This document shows, one piece after another, positions 25,804 to 34,355 of a stretch of DNA of 64,000 bases. A program made the position numbers and the translations under genes. Source of the stretch: Heyndrickxia vini (GTDB taxonomy: Bacteria > Bacillota > Bacilli > Bacillales > Bacillaceae_C); assembly GCF_016772275.1 (NCBI RefSeq), contig NZ_CP065425.1, positions 920,001 through 984,000 on the forward strand, read 5' to 3'. The notes under the pieces were generated by a model. It was not told the origin of the DNA and did no database searches. It saw nothing but the letters and a program-made list of their open reading frames with translations. Position 1 is the stretch's first letter. Each line of letters opens with the position of its first letter.

Positions 25804-27468
25804 ATGATTTCTACATTTCATGGACTAGAAACAGCAAAGCGTGGAATGAATACCCAACAATCCGCCTTATATGTAACAGGGCAAAATATTTCAAATGCCA
25901 ATACACTTGGCTATACACGCCAGCGCATCAATTTCGAAGCAACGGAAGCATACCCTTCAGCATCGATGAATCGCCCGCAAATTCCCGGACAAATGGGAAC
26001 AGGTGTAACCGCAGGATCTGTACAGCGTGTACGTGAATCTTTTCTCGATCTTCAATACCGTGGCGAAAACAATAAACTCGGTTATTGGAATTCAAGAGCG
26101 GACTCATTAGCAAAAATGGAAGACATTATGAACGAACCAAGTGATACCGGACTTTCCTCAGCACTGGGCCAATTCTGGCAATCACTACAAGATTTAAGTG
26201 TGAATCCTGAAAATGACGGGGCGCGTTCGGTGGTTCTTCAGCGGGGACAAGCCGTGTCCGAAACATTCCGCTACTTAAGTGATTCAATTTCGGGAATTCA
26301 AGACAATATCGGAAATGAAATCGGTGTATCTGTTAAAAATATCAATTCCATATTGAAGCAAATTAGTGATGTCAATAAACAAATTTCTGAGGTAGAGCCA
26401 CACGGTTATTTGCCAAATGATTTGTATGATGAACGTGACAGATTAGTAGACGAGTTATCTACTTATTTTAATGTAAAAGTAGAAGTGAAACAAAGCGGTG
26501 GAAAACCATCCCCACTTGCAGAAGGAATCTATGATATTAAATTAACAAACCCAAACGGACAAGAAATTTATCTCGTTCAAGGATCAAACTATAACTCAAT
26601 CGGAATCGATGGTGGTACAGATAGCGATGGAGACGGTTCCAAAGACCAGCCACCAAAAGATGGTTTAATTGGTGCGCTGTTAATAGGCGGTACAACAGTG
26701 AATATCGCCAATGCAAACGGTGTTGTTGGTCTCTCTCAAGGGAAACTAAGAGGGTTAATCGAGAGTTACGGTTATCAATACACAACAAAAGATGCAGGTG
26801 GTAATGACATTACAAAAGAAGTCGGAATTTATCCGGATATGCTTGATCAATTAGATAAACTTGCCTTCACGTTCGGAACTATTTTTAATGAAGTACATAA
26901 ACAAGGCTACGATTTAAATGGAGAGCATCCAACAGAAGATTTCTTTGTAGGATTAACTGATGGCAATTATAAAGGTGCAGCCGCAAAAATCCAATTAAAC
27001 GACAAAATGACGAATAGCATGCTGGCAGCTTCCTCCGCAGTAAATGCTGACGGCAAAGTTGAATCAGGGAATGGGCAAAATGCAATCAACCTTTCAAAAA
27101 TACAAGGTATGAATATAGCTGATTTGATCAAAGGTCCCGTTTCACTTGAAGGTGGATTAGTAATAGATTTATCAGGTAATCCTCCAAAACTTCCATTTGA
27201 TTCAGGAACAATTAGCTCTAACTACCAAGCCATCATCGGTAAACTCGGTGTTGATGCCCAACAAGCGAACCGTTTAACATCGAATAGTGCAACACTGCGA
27301 CAAACAGTCGATGAAAATCGTCAATCCGTAAGTTCGGTATCCATTGATGAGGAATTTATTAATATGATTAAGTTCCAGCAAGCATATAATGCTTCTGCAC
27401 GAAATATCACAATCGTCGACGAAATGCTAGACAAAATCATCAACGGCATGGGCCTTGGTGGAAGATAA
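25804..27468 (+). CDS. flgK: Flagellar hook-associated protein FlgK (HAP1)
   Basis: The 554-aa protein has conserved D0 ends: N-terminal FHGLETAKRGMNTQQSALYVTGQNISNANTLGYTRQR and C-terminal SIDEEFINMIKFQQAYNASARNITIVDEMLDKII. It forms the first hook-filament junction. The middle part contains an Asp/Gly-rich insertion near residues 270-285 (GGTDSDGDGSKDQ), which could bind calcium. CGGAGG precedes the ATG. Confidence 0.95.
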   Translation: MISTFHGLETAKRGMNTQQSALYVTGQNISNANTLGYTRQRINFEATEAYPSASMNRPQIPGQMGTGVTAGSVQRVRESFLDLQYRGENNKLGYWNSRADSLAKMEDIMNEPSDTGLSSALGQFWQSLQDLSVNPENDGARSVVLQRGQAVSETFRYLSDSISGIQDNIGNEIGVSVKNINSILKQISDVNKQISEVEPHGYLPNDLYDERDRLVDELSTYFNVKVEVKQSGGKPSPLAEGIYDIKLTNPNGQEIYLVQGSNYNSIGIDGGTDSDGDGSKDQPPKDGLIGALLIGGTTVNIANANGVVGLSQGKLRGLIESYGYQYTTKDAGGNDITKEVGIYPDMLDQLDKLAFTFGTIFNEVHKQGYDLNGEHPTEDFFVGLTDGNYKGAAAKIQLNDKMTNSMLAASSAVNADGKVESGNGQNAINLSKIQGMNIADLIKGPVSLEGGLVIDLSGNPPKLPFDSGTISSNYQAIIGKLGVDAQQANRLTSNSATLRQTVDENRQSVSSVSIDEEFINMIKFQQAYNASARNITIVDEMLDKIINGMGLGGR

Positions 27469-27483
27469 GGAGAGTAATAGACT

Positions 27484-28392
27484 ATGCGTGTCACACAATC
27501 CATGCTTTCTAATAACTTTTTAAAAAATATAAGTAATAGCTATGAAAAAATGGGGAAAATCTCCGAACAAATGCAAACTCAGAAGAAAATTACCCGTCCT
27601 TCAGATGATCCTGTTGTAGCAATGAAGGGGATTGCCTATCGGACAAGCTTAACTGAAGTCCAACAATATAAACGGAATTTTGGAGAAGCTCATAACTGGA
27701 TTGATAACTCAGACGCTGCTATGGATCAAGCAACAAAGGCATTGCAACGGATTCGTGAACTAACACTTCAAGCAAATAACGGAACACTAGAGGGAGACCA
27801 ACGAAATTCAGTTGCTAAAGAAATTGAACAATTACGTGATCAATTAAAAGAAGTGGCAAATACAAAAGTTGGCGATAAATATTTATTCAATGGTGCTGAT
27901 ACATTAAATGCTCCAGTTGGAGATATATCCGGCACTAAACTAGATTCTAACGGAAATCCTATATATGAAGTGTCGAAGAATGACACTCCTGTTAAGCTAG
28001 AATTATCAAAAGGTGTTTATATTCAAGTAAATTCAAGAGGAAAAGAAATATTTTCGGAGGATTTATTTAAAAATCTAAACTCCCTTATAGAAAAATTAAG
28101 TCCTGATAAAACAGATGTAGACTTAGGAGACGATATAAAAAATCTTGATAGTAATATCAACACATTACTTAATGAACGCGCTACAATTGGAGCACGTAGT
28201 AACAGACTTGAATTAATGGAAGATCGGATTGATCAACAAGAAGTCAATGCAACTAAGCTCATGTCTGAAAATGAAGATGCGGATATGGAAAAGGTAATTA
28301 CAGATTTAATTACGCAAGAATCCATTCAAAGGGCTTCATTGGGAATGGGAGCGAGAATCATTCAACCAACTTTACTTGACTTTTTAAGATAA
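27484..28392 (+). CDS. flgL: Flagellar hook-associated protein FlgL (HAP3)
   Basis: The 302-aa flagellin-like protein has N-terminal MRVTQSMLSNNFLKNISNSYEKMGKISEQ and a C-terminal coil ending QESIQRASLGMGARIIQPTLLDFLR. It is the second junction protein between hook and filament. It begins 15 bases after flgK with AAGGAGAG upstream. Confidence 0.94.
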   Translation: MRVTQSMLSNNFLKNISNSYEKMGKISEQMQTQKKITRPSDDPVVAMKGIAYRTSLTEVQQYKRNFGEAHNWIDNSDAAMDQATKALQRIRELTLQANNGTLEGDQRNSVAKEIEQLRDQLKEVANTKVGDKYLFNGADTLNAPVGDISGTKLDSNGNPIYEVSKNDTPVKLELSKGVYIQVNSRGKEIFSEDLFKNLNSLIEKLSPDKTDVDLGDDIKNLDSNINTLLNERATIGARSNRLELMEDRIDQQEVNATKLMSENEDADMEKVITDLITQESIQRASLGMGARIIQPTLLDFLR

Positions 28393-28469
28393 CAATTATT
28401 ATGACCTAATGTTAATACAATTAAATGTAAATTAATAATATAGGATCTGACTCCTTTAGACTTATACTT

Positions 28470-28501
28470 AGGATCTGCCCCAAAAGGTTAGATCCTTTTT
28501 T
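28470..28501 (+). terminator. Terminator-like hairpin between flgL and yviE
   Basis: Arms AGGATCT and AGATCCT with a 13-nt loop and six T downstream. An earlier GGATCT at 28443 could form an alternative pairing, so partial read-through into yviE-fliW-csrA is possible. Confidence 0.65.
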
Positions 28502-28517
28502 ACTAGAGGTGAGAAAA

Positions 28518-29111
28518 ATGAATTTTCCACAAATCCGTTTACAATCTCAAACGGCACAAATTGAGCTAACAACAAATCCAGCAAAACAATCTATTGAACA
28601 GCCCGGACCTGATTTAGATCTTCAGCAGCCACCAGCGGAATTACATATCACAAGAACTCCTGGAGCTCTCTCAATTGATCAAACCGAAGCGAGAGCTGAC
28701 GTTGATTTGAAATCAATTAGAAGAAGAGTAGAGGAATTTGCACAAAATGGCTATCAAGAATGGTTGAATGGGATTGCAAGACGATCCCAAGAAGGCAAAG
28801 AGCTTATGAGAATAGAAAATGGTGGTAATGCTATAGCAAGTATTGCTAAACAAAACGGAAAGCTTTTCAAAACCTATGATTTTAACATTGGATATGTTCC
28901 TAAGGCAGGGAGTGTAAAGATTAATTACGAGCCAACAAAATTAGATATCCAATGGGATATTAATAAACCAATTAATAATACAAAAGCAAGGAAACCAATC
29001 ATTGATTATCAACCAGGAACCGTTAATATAAGGATGAAGCAATATCAAGATTTACAAATTGATTTTGCAAATTTAAAATATGTTGGAATCAATTATGAAC
29101 AGGAAATTTAG
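28518..29111 (+). CDS. yviE: YviE, DUF6470 family protein of the flagellar operon
   Basis: The 197-aa protein has a regular alternation of short beta-strand phrases ending in similar residues (FPQIRLQSQTAQIELTT, PADLHITRTPGALSIDQTEARADVD, KLDIQWDI, GTVNIRM, LQIDFA). It is the conserved YviE neighbour of fliW in Bacillus; its function is not established. The start is ATG 28518, 6 bases after AGAGGTG. Confidence 0.85.
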   Translation: MNFPQIRLQSQTAQIELTTNPAKQSIEQPGPDLDLQQPPAELHITRTPGALSIDQTEARADVDLKSIRRRVEEFAQNGYQEWLNGIARRSQEGKELMRIENGGNAIASIAKQNGKLFKTYDFNIGYVPKAGSVKINYEPTKLDIQWDINKPINNTKARKPIIDYQPGTVNIRMKQYQDLQIDFANLKYVGINYEQEI

Positions 29112-29121
29112 GAGTGGTACG

Positions 29122-29559
29122 ATGAAAATTCAAACGAAATATCATGGTGAAATAGAAATCCAAGATAAAGATATCCTCCACTTTATAAAAGGAATTCCAG
29201 GATTTCTTGATGAAAAGAGATTTATCTTTTTATCTTTACCTGATCAAACAGTTTTCACTATAATGCAATCGGTTAAAACACCAGAACTCGCATTTGTGTT
29301 AACGAGTCCATTTAGTTTTATTGGAAATTATGAATTTAGCCTTGACGAAGGAACAATCGAACAACTTTCAATAGACAATCATGAAGAAATTAGTGTATTT
29401 GCTATTGTTACTGTGCATGATCCATTTGAAAAAACAACCGCTAATTTGCAAGCACCGATAGTACTTAATGAAAAAAATAACAGAGCAAAGCAAGTAATCT
29501 TAAATGATACACAGTATAATATTAAACATTCGCTATTTGAGCAACCAATAAAGGGGTGA
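29122..29559 (+). CDS. fliW: Flagellar assembly factor FliW
   Basis: The 145-aa beta-barrel protein is of the FliW family ([69 protein letters not shown]). It binds either flagellin or CsrA: free FliW sequesters CsrA and so allows hag translation. GGAGTGG before ATG 29122 decides the start; the upstream in-frame ATG at 29080 lies within yviE. csrA follows after 4 bases, and hag is next. Confidence 0.93.
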   Translation: MKIQTKYHGEIEIQDKDILHFIKGIPGFLDEKRFIFLSLPDQTVFTIMQSVKTPELAFVLTSPFSFIGNYEFSLDEGTIEQLSIDNHEEISVFAIVTVHDPFEKTTANLQAPIVLNEKNNRAKQVILNDTQYNIKHSLFEQPIKG

Positions 29560-29563
29560 GACT

Positions 29564-29791
29564 ATGCTTGTTCTATCAAGAAAAAAAGGAGAGACAATTC
29601 AAATAGATAGTAACATCGAAATCACCATCACTGCAATTAAAGGTGATCAAGTCAAAATTGGTATCAGTGCACCTAAAAACATAGAAATTCATAGGAAAGA
29701 AGTTTATACAGAAATCCAATCCGAAAATGCAGAAGCATCTAAGGACATCAAGCATTTACTTTCACTTCTACCAAAAACAAAAATAGAATAA
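29564..29791 (+). CDS. csrA: Carbon storage regulator CsrA
   Basis: The 75-aa RNA-binding homodimer begins [14 protein letters not shown] and contains [22 protein letters not shown], both highly conserved. In Bacillus its main target is the hag leader, where it blocks ribosome binding. The fliW-csrA-hag order found here supports the same partner-switch circuit. GGGGTGA precedes the start. Confidence 0.95.
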   Translation: MLVLSRKKGETIQIDSNIEITITAIKGDQVKIGISAPKNIEIHRKEVYTEIQSENAEASKDIKHLLSLLPKTKIE

Positions 29792-29809
29792 TTTTTTATG
29801 AAAAACTAT

Positions 29810-29835
29810 TAAACCTCCACAAAACCTGTCGATAT
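29810..29835 (+). promoter_or_regulatory. Sigma-D promoter of hag
   Basis: TAAA (29810-29813), 14 bases, then GTCGATAT (29828-29835), one base off the sigma-D -10 consensus and one base short in spacing. It lies 105 bases before the hag start codon. Confidence 0.82.
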
Positions 29836-29851
29836 AAATAATGTAAGCGAG

Positions 29852-29882
29852 AAATGAAAGGTCGGCCGACTTTCATTTTTTC
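29852..29882 (+). terminator. Terminator-like palindrome inside the hag leader
   Basis: AAATGAAAG, then the 10-base palindrome GTCGGCCGAC, then TTTCATTT form a nearly unbroken hairpin with one bulged G. It is followed by TTTTTCTT. It lies after the sigma-D -10 box, hence inside the predicted hag transcript as well as behind csrA. It may end csrA transcripts, attenuate hag, or protect the hag mRNA 5' end. Confidence 0.6.
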
Positions 29883-29901
29883 TTAAAAATCTTAACAGTT
29901 C

Positions 29902-29934
29902 ACAAGGACGTGAACTTCAAATTCAAGGAGGAAA
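29902..29934 (+). promoter_or_regulatory. Predicted CsrA binding sites in the hag leader
   Basis: ACAAGGACGT (29902-29911) matches the CsrA consensus ACARGGAUGU at nine of ten positions. A second GGA (in CAAGGAGGAA, from 29924) is the Shine-Dalgarno itself. Two sites with one over the ribosome site is the known arrangement for CsrA repression of hag. Confidence 0.75.
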
Positions 29935-29939
29935 TAATA

Positions 29940-30899
29940 ATGCAAATTAATCACAATATTGCAGCGTTAAATACTTTTAACAGATTAAATAGCGCTACTA
30001 ATGCTCAATCTAAATCAATGGAAAAATTGTCATCTGGTCTTCGTATCAACCGTGCTGGTGACGATGCTGCAGGACTAGCAATTTCTGAAAAAATGCGTGG
30101 ACAAATCCGTGGTTTAGATCAAGCTTCTCGTAATGCTCAAGATGGTATTTCATTAATTCAAACTGCAGAAGGTGCATTAAACGAAACTCATGACATCCTT
30201 CAACGTATGCGTGAACTTGCAACACAAGCTGCAAACGATACAAACGTTGAGTCAGATCGTAATGAAATTCAAAAGGAAATCAATGCCTTAACTTCTGAAA
30301 TCAACCGTATTGGTAATACAACAGAATTCAATACTCAAAAGCTTTTAAATACTTCTGGTGGAACTGGATTCTCTGCAAAATTACAAATTGGTGCGAACAA
30401 TGGTCAAAGTATGACAATCGAAATTAAAGATATGCGTGCAGCAGCTCTAGGTCTTGAGTCTGATACTGCAGGAGCAAGCCACGGAGCAGGTGATTCAGTT
30501 TCTAATCTAACTGATAAAACTGCTGTAACTGGTGCAGTATATACTTCTGGTTCTGCCGGTGTAAGTAATGGAACAACAAATACTAATGATCGCTTTGGAT
30601 TAGATGTATCTACGGCTGATCATGCATCTGCAGCAATCGAAGCTATTGATAACGCAATCGAAACAGTATCAGCACAACGTTCTAATCTTGGTGCATTCCA
30701 AAACCGTTTAGAGCACACAATTAATAACTTAGGAACATCTTCTGAAAACTTAACAGCTGCGGAATCTCGTATCCGTGACGTAGACATGGCGAAAGAAATG
30801 ATGAATCAAACTAAGAATTCAATCCTTTCTCAAGCTGCACAAGCAATGTTAGCTCAAGCTAACCAACAACCACAAGGTGTTCTTCAATTACTTCGTTAA
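29940..30899 (+). CDS. hag: Flagellin
   Basis: The 319-aa flagellin has conserved D0/D1 ends: MQINHNIAALNTFNRLNSATNAQSKSMEKLSSGLRINRAGDDAAGLAISEKMR, and at the C-terminus NLTAAESRIRDVDMAKEMMNQTKNSILSQAAQAMLAQANQQPQGVLQLLR. The central part (residues ~170-215) is rich in Ser, Thr, Gly and Ala and is the likely surface-exposed region. That is where O-linked sugar would be expected given the modification genes downstream. The start is ATG 29940 after AAGGAGG. A strong terminator follows. Confidence 0.96.
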   Translation: MQINHNIAALNTFNRLNSATNAQSKSMEKLSSGLRINRAGDDAAGLAISEKMRGQIRGLDQASRNAQDGISLIQTAEGALNETHDILQRMRELATQAANDTNVESDRNEIQKEINALTSEINRIGNTTEFNTQKLLNTSGGTGFSAKLQIGANNGQSMTIEIKDMRAAALGLESDTAGASHGAGDSVSNLTDKTAVTGAVYTSGSAGVSNGTTNTNDRFGLDVSTADHASAAIEAIDNAIETVSAQRSNLGAFQNRLEHTINNLGTSSENLTAAESRIRDVDMAKEMMNQTKNSILSQAAQAMLAQANQQPQGVLQLLR

Positions 30900-30915
30900 T
30901 TGATGATATTCTTTT

Positions 30916-30950
30916 GAAAAGCCTCATTTTTATGAGGCTTTTCTTTTTTT
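30916..30950 (+). terminator. Terminator of hag
   Basis: Perfect 12-bp arms GAAAAGCCTCAT and ATGAGGCTTTTC enclose a short T loop and are followed by seven T. Confidence 0.93.
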
Positions 30951-31025
30951 TGTTATTCCGCTTTATTCTATCTGCTAGAAGATAGACTGTTACATTGGTA
31001 TTTTATGGGGTGTTTGCTGAACAAT

Positions 31026-31052
31026 TAAATATTCTAATGTTATTGACGATAT
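31026..31052 (+). promoter_or_regulatory. Sigma-D promoter of the flagellin-modification genes
   Basis: TAAA (31026-31029), exactly 15 bases, then GACGATAT (31045-31052): one mismatch to the sigma-D consensus. It lies after the hag terminator and 85 bases before the next gene, so the unknown gene and maf would be expressed with the filament. Confidence 0.8.
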
Positions 31053-31136
31053 AAATAGTAGTTAATAAGAATTTGATATAATATAAATAAATCACTTTCT
31101 GAGTTTAGGTTAAATGAAGTGATATGGAGGTTAATT

Positions 31137-31739
31137 ATGCAAGTAAATATTTTAGGAGATACATTTTTCTATAAGAATCCTGAAGAATTGAATGATATTT
31201 TAAATAAAATAAACCAACTAACTAAAAGAAAAAAACTAATTGTTAGTCACTATATTATTGATGGAACCGAAATTTTTAAACCTTTAGAGGAATTTTTTTT
31301 GGAGGAAGGGTTTGAAAAAACAAAAGATGTAACAGTAGTTGCGTATACAGAAAGAGAGTATATAATTCATATAATGAAAGAGGCAAGCGATTACTTGGAC
31401 AGAGCAATCCCTGCGTTAAGTAGCTTAAATACTTCCCTTTTTCATAACGAGGGTAATAATAAATGGATTCATTTTCAAGAATTTATTGAAGGTATGCAAT
31501 GGCTAGTAAGTGTAATACATTTATACAAAAAAAGTGATTTATGGGATGATAATTGTAATGAATATCTTCTGATTTTAAATAATCTTCAAGATCAATTGAA
31601 AAGTTTATTAATTTCACTTGAAAAGCAAGATATCACTCTTTTAACAGACATAATAGATTATGAAATTATACCAGTATTACATTCCTTAAAAAAACAATTA
31701 CAAATAACTTTAATTAATTCTAAGTATATAGAACAATAA
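31137..31739 (+). CDS. Protein of unknown function at the head of the flagellin-modification island
   Basis: I do not recognise a named family in this 200-aa protein. It starts with a small alpha/beta part (MQVNILGDTFFYKNPEELNDILNKINQL; KLIVSHYIIDGTEIF) and continues with a largely helical part (DYLDRAIPALSSLNTSLF, LILNNLQDQLKSLLISLEKQ, IIPVLHSLKKQLQITL). No signal peptide or membrane segment is seen. GGAGG selects ATG 31137. It is driven by its own sigma-D promoter and sits 68 bases before the Maf gene, so a role as a Maf partner, a flagellin-binding factor or an export factor is possible, by context only. Confidence 0.7.
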   Translation: MQVNILGDTFFYKNPEELNDILNKINQLTKRKKLIVSHYIIDGTEIFKPLEEFFLEEGFEKTKDVTVVAYTEREYIIHIMKEASDYLDRAIPALSSLNTSLFHNEGNNKWIHFQEFIEGMQWLVSVIHLYKKSDLWDDNCNEYLLILNNLQDQLKSLLISLEKQDITLLTDIIDYEIIPVLHSLKKQLQITLINSKYIEQ

Positions 31740-31807
31740 TACTAAAACTATTTTTATAAAAATGATTCATTAGTTTATTGGAAGTTTTGAAAAGAGGAAG
31801 TTATCAA

Positions 31808-33637
31808 ATGTTAAACGTTAATAAACAAATAATAAATAATATGAATAAAGAGCTCCTTGTAACTTTAGAAAGTCAACAAGAAATGGAAGGATTACTAAAA
31901 GTAAAAGCAAAAAATGGCCTACCTACACTGTCAATTGCCAGAAAGGATAAGCAGTTATTTATACATAGTTCCTATAATCCAGAAAAAGAAGGATTAGCAA
32001 TAAGTGAAGGATTGGAAATATCTGATGGAGCACCTATTATTTTTTTGGGGCTTGGTTTAGGTTATCATCTTCCTTTTATTATTGAAAAATTTAGACCGAA
32101 ATATTATTACTTTATTGAACTACTTCCTTCGATTTTAAATTGTTCATTAGAGAATATTGAATTAAAAAAACCAATATATAATCGACTCGTTAATATATTT
32201 CTAACCAATTTAGAAAAAAATATTGATGAAATTATTACAACCATTTTGGGTGAATCCAATGTTCCACCTAAGTTGGTTATCTTACCTAGTTATCAAAGAA
32301 TTTTTCCAAAAGAAATAAATCAATTCCTAACAACTTACCAACGTTTGGTTACTAATAAATATGATCAAGTGGCTTCAGACTATACCTTTCAAAAACTATG
32401 GGGATTAAATAGTATGAACAATTTCCCAATTATTTTAGAAACACCAAATCTATTTTTAAATTTTGATAGAAAATTATTTAAGGGTAAACCAGCAATAATT
32501 GTTGGGGCGGGACCTTCATTAGCTAAGGAAATTGATAATTTAAAAAGAATTCAAGTAGAGAAATCAGCTTATATTTTTGCAGTGGGATCGGCAATAAATG
32601 CATTAATTGAATATGGTATTCGCCCGCACGCAACAATTGCATATGATCCCAAAAAGGAAAATCGAAGAGTGTTTGAGAAAATTAAACAAAAAAATATAAG
32701 AGATATTCCACTTATATTTGGTTCTACTATAGGGTCTGACAGTTTAATTGACTATCCAGGAGAAAAAATTCATTTTATTAACAGTCAAGATTATCTTAAT
32801 CCTTTTTTACTTTCTTCTGACGAGGATAAGGATATTAAAGTAATTAATGATGGTCCGACGGTTACAGTTGTGGCATTGGATATACTCAGTCAACTTGAAT
32901 GCAATCCAATTATACTAGTAGGGCAAAATTTGTCATTTGAAAAAAATGCCCGATATGCAAAAGGTATACAATATAAGCCAGGTTCTGCTGGAGTGAGTGT
33001 TGGTCCAACTAAAATATATCATGTTGAATCTGTTACTGGAGAAAAACTACTTTCAAGTAAGGAATTTATTTTAGCAAAAAATAGTATAGAAAATTATCTT
33101 GAAGAGAATCCAAAATTAAATGTTATTAATTGTACTAAAAATGGAGCTTCTATAAAATATACATCATTTTATCCATTGGAATCATTACTAAAGGATTTCA
33201 ATATAGGTATTGTTAATGAGAGCATTCTTAAAGAAGAAAAAAATAATTATAAAAAGAGTGATTCAATCAAAAAAATAACAGAATTGTATATAGAAAGCGA
33301 AAGTTTCCCTAAAGCTCTTCAATCTATTTCAGACATTTTAAATAAAATGGACCGTTATAGAAAATGTAAAAGTATACAAGATTTACATATAACTTTTAAT
33401 GAATTGGATCGAGCAATACATAAAGTTATTGACTTAACTTATTATAAGGTTTTGGTTGGACCAATGAATAGACTCTACTATGAGAATGCTGTTAAAAAAA
33501 TCCAATTCGTAAATAGAAACAAAAACTCTATTTTAAAGGCAAATGAAATAATTAATGTATTTGAACATTTAGTTAATCAATGGTGGACTACACATAATGA
33601 GCTATCATTATCATTAAGTAAAATTAGTTATATTTAG
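31808..33637 (+). CDS. maf: Maf-type flagellin glycosyltransferase (DUF115, motility-associated factor)
   Basis: The 609-aa protein has the Maf/MptE-like Rossmann core: FKGKPAIIVGAGPSLAKEIDNLK, FAVGSAINALIEYGIRPHATIAYDP, IPLIFGSTIGSDSLI, VINDGPTVTVVALDILSQLECNPIILVGQNLSF. In Campylobacter, Aeromonas and Geobacillus, Maf proteins transfer activated nonulosonic acids to Ser/Thr of flagellin in the cytoplasm. The neuA-neuB-neuC genes 6-9 kb away provide the likely CMP-sugar donor. The start is ATG 31808 with AAGAGGAAG upstream. Confidence 0.88.
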   Translation: MLNVNKQIINNMNKELLVTLESQQEMEGLLKVKAKNGLPTLSIARKDKQLFIHSSYNPEKEGLAISEGLEISDGAPIIFLGLGLGYHLPFIIEKFRPKYYYFIELLPSILNCSLENIELKKPIYNRLVNIFLTNLEKNIDEIITTILGESNVPPKLVILPSYQRIFPKEINQFLTTYQRLVTNKYDQVASDYTFQKLWGLNSMNNFPIILETPNLFLNFDRKLFKGKPAIIVGAGPSLAKEIDNLKRIQVEKSAYIFAVGSAINALIEYGIRPHATIAYDPKKENRRVFEKIKQKNIRDIPLIFGSTIGSDSLIDYPGEKIHFINSQDYLNPFLLSSDEDKDIKVINDGPTVTVVALDILSQLECNPIILVGQNLSFEKNARYAKGIQYKPGSAGVSVGPTKIYHVESVTGEKLLSSKEFILAKNSIENYLEENPKLNVINCTKNGASIKYTSFYPLESLLKDFNIGIVNESILKEEKNNYKKSDSIKKITELYIESESFPKALQSISDILNKMDRYRKCKSIQDLHITFNELDRAIHKVIDLTYYKVLVGPMNRLYYENAVKKIQFVNRNKNSILKANEIINVFEHLVNQWWTTHNELSLSLSKISYI

Positions 33638-34355
33638 ATGTAAATCGTTTGGAAATTTAGTGTTTAAAAAAAGAATGAAACAAAAACGTACTGTAGATGT
33701 AAATATAATTATTTACCCTTTTGACATGAAACGTGTTCCAAGCATTAATAACTATTATAAATTAGAAGTACAAAAGACTAGATAACAAAATTAGAATAGT
33801 TGTGATGAATGAAATGATGATATAAGGAAAATAAATAGTGAAGTAACACTCTTGTATTACATCAAGATAATCATAAATTATTTTAGTACAATAATCGTGT
33901 TTATAAATAAACAATGTCGATAAATTGTTGTAATTAGATTATAATCGGAAAATTCCTTAAAAGGAAAATACTATCACTTTCAGTATGTGAAGTGAGGTAG
34001 GCCATGCACCTAAAAAATAGATGAAAAGAACTTTTTAAGTAATCAAGAGGTGCTTTTATTTATTCACAGAAAGTAGTAAATCCTAAAAGGATAGTGTAAA
34101 AGTGATCTCGTAAATAAATTATCACGAAAATAGTTTTACTACAATGAATTCAAATTTATAAAGTTGTTTGACTTGATAAATGAAAATAGTTTATATATCA
34201 ACAAATATGGGTTTTGATGCACAACTCGTAATATTGGTAATCCTTGAATTATTATCTATTCTTGCTATATAAAAATGCTGCTGTTTAATAAAGGAAAGTT
34301 GAATAAAATCGATATTATATATATATGTATCAATCTTTTGCTTGGAGTGGTAAAG
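33638..34355. other. AT-rich gene-free stretch at the maf-acetyltransferase junction
   Basis: About 700 bases without a supported gene. I see a TTGACA at 33721, a stretch near 34006-34057 with AGCACCT-like and AGGTGCTTTT ends forming a long-loop hairpin, and AAAAGGATAGTGTAAAAGTG near 34085, which resembles an insertion-sequence end. The look is of eroded mobile DNA, but nothing can be named with confidence. Confidence 0.4.

Noticed and set aside
34060-34110. AAAAGGATAGTGTAAAAGTG as an IS256-type end
   Set aside because: Similarity to IS256 ends is only by eye and there is no partner end or transposase fragment nearby, so it is only mentioned under the gap.
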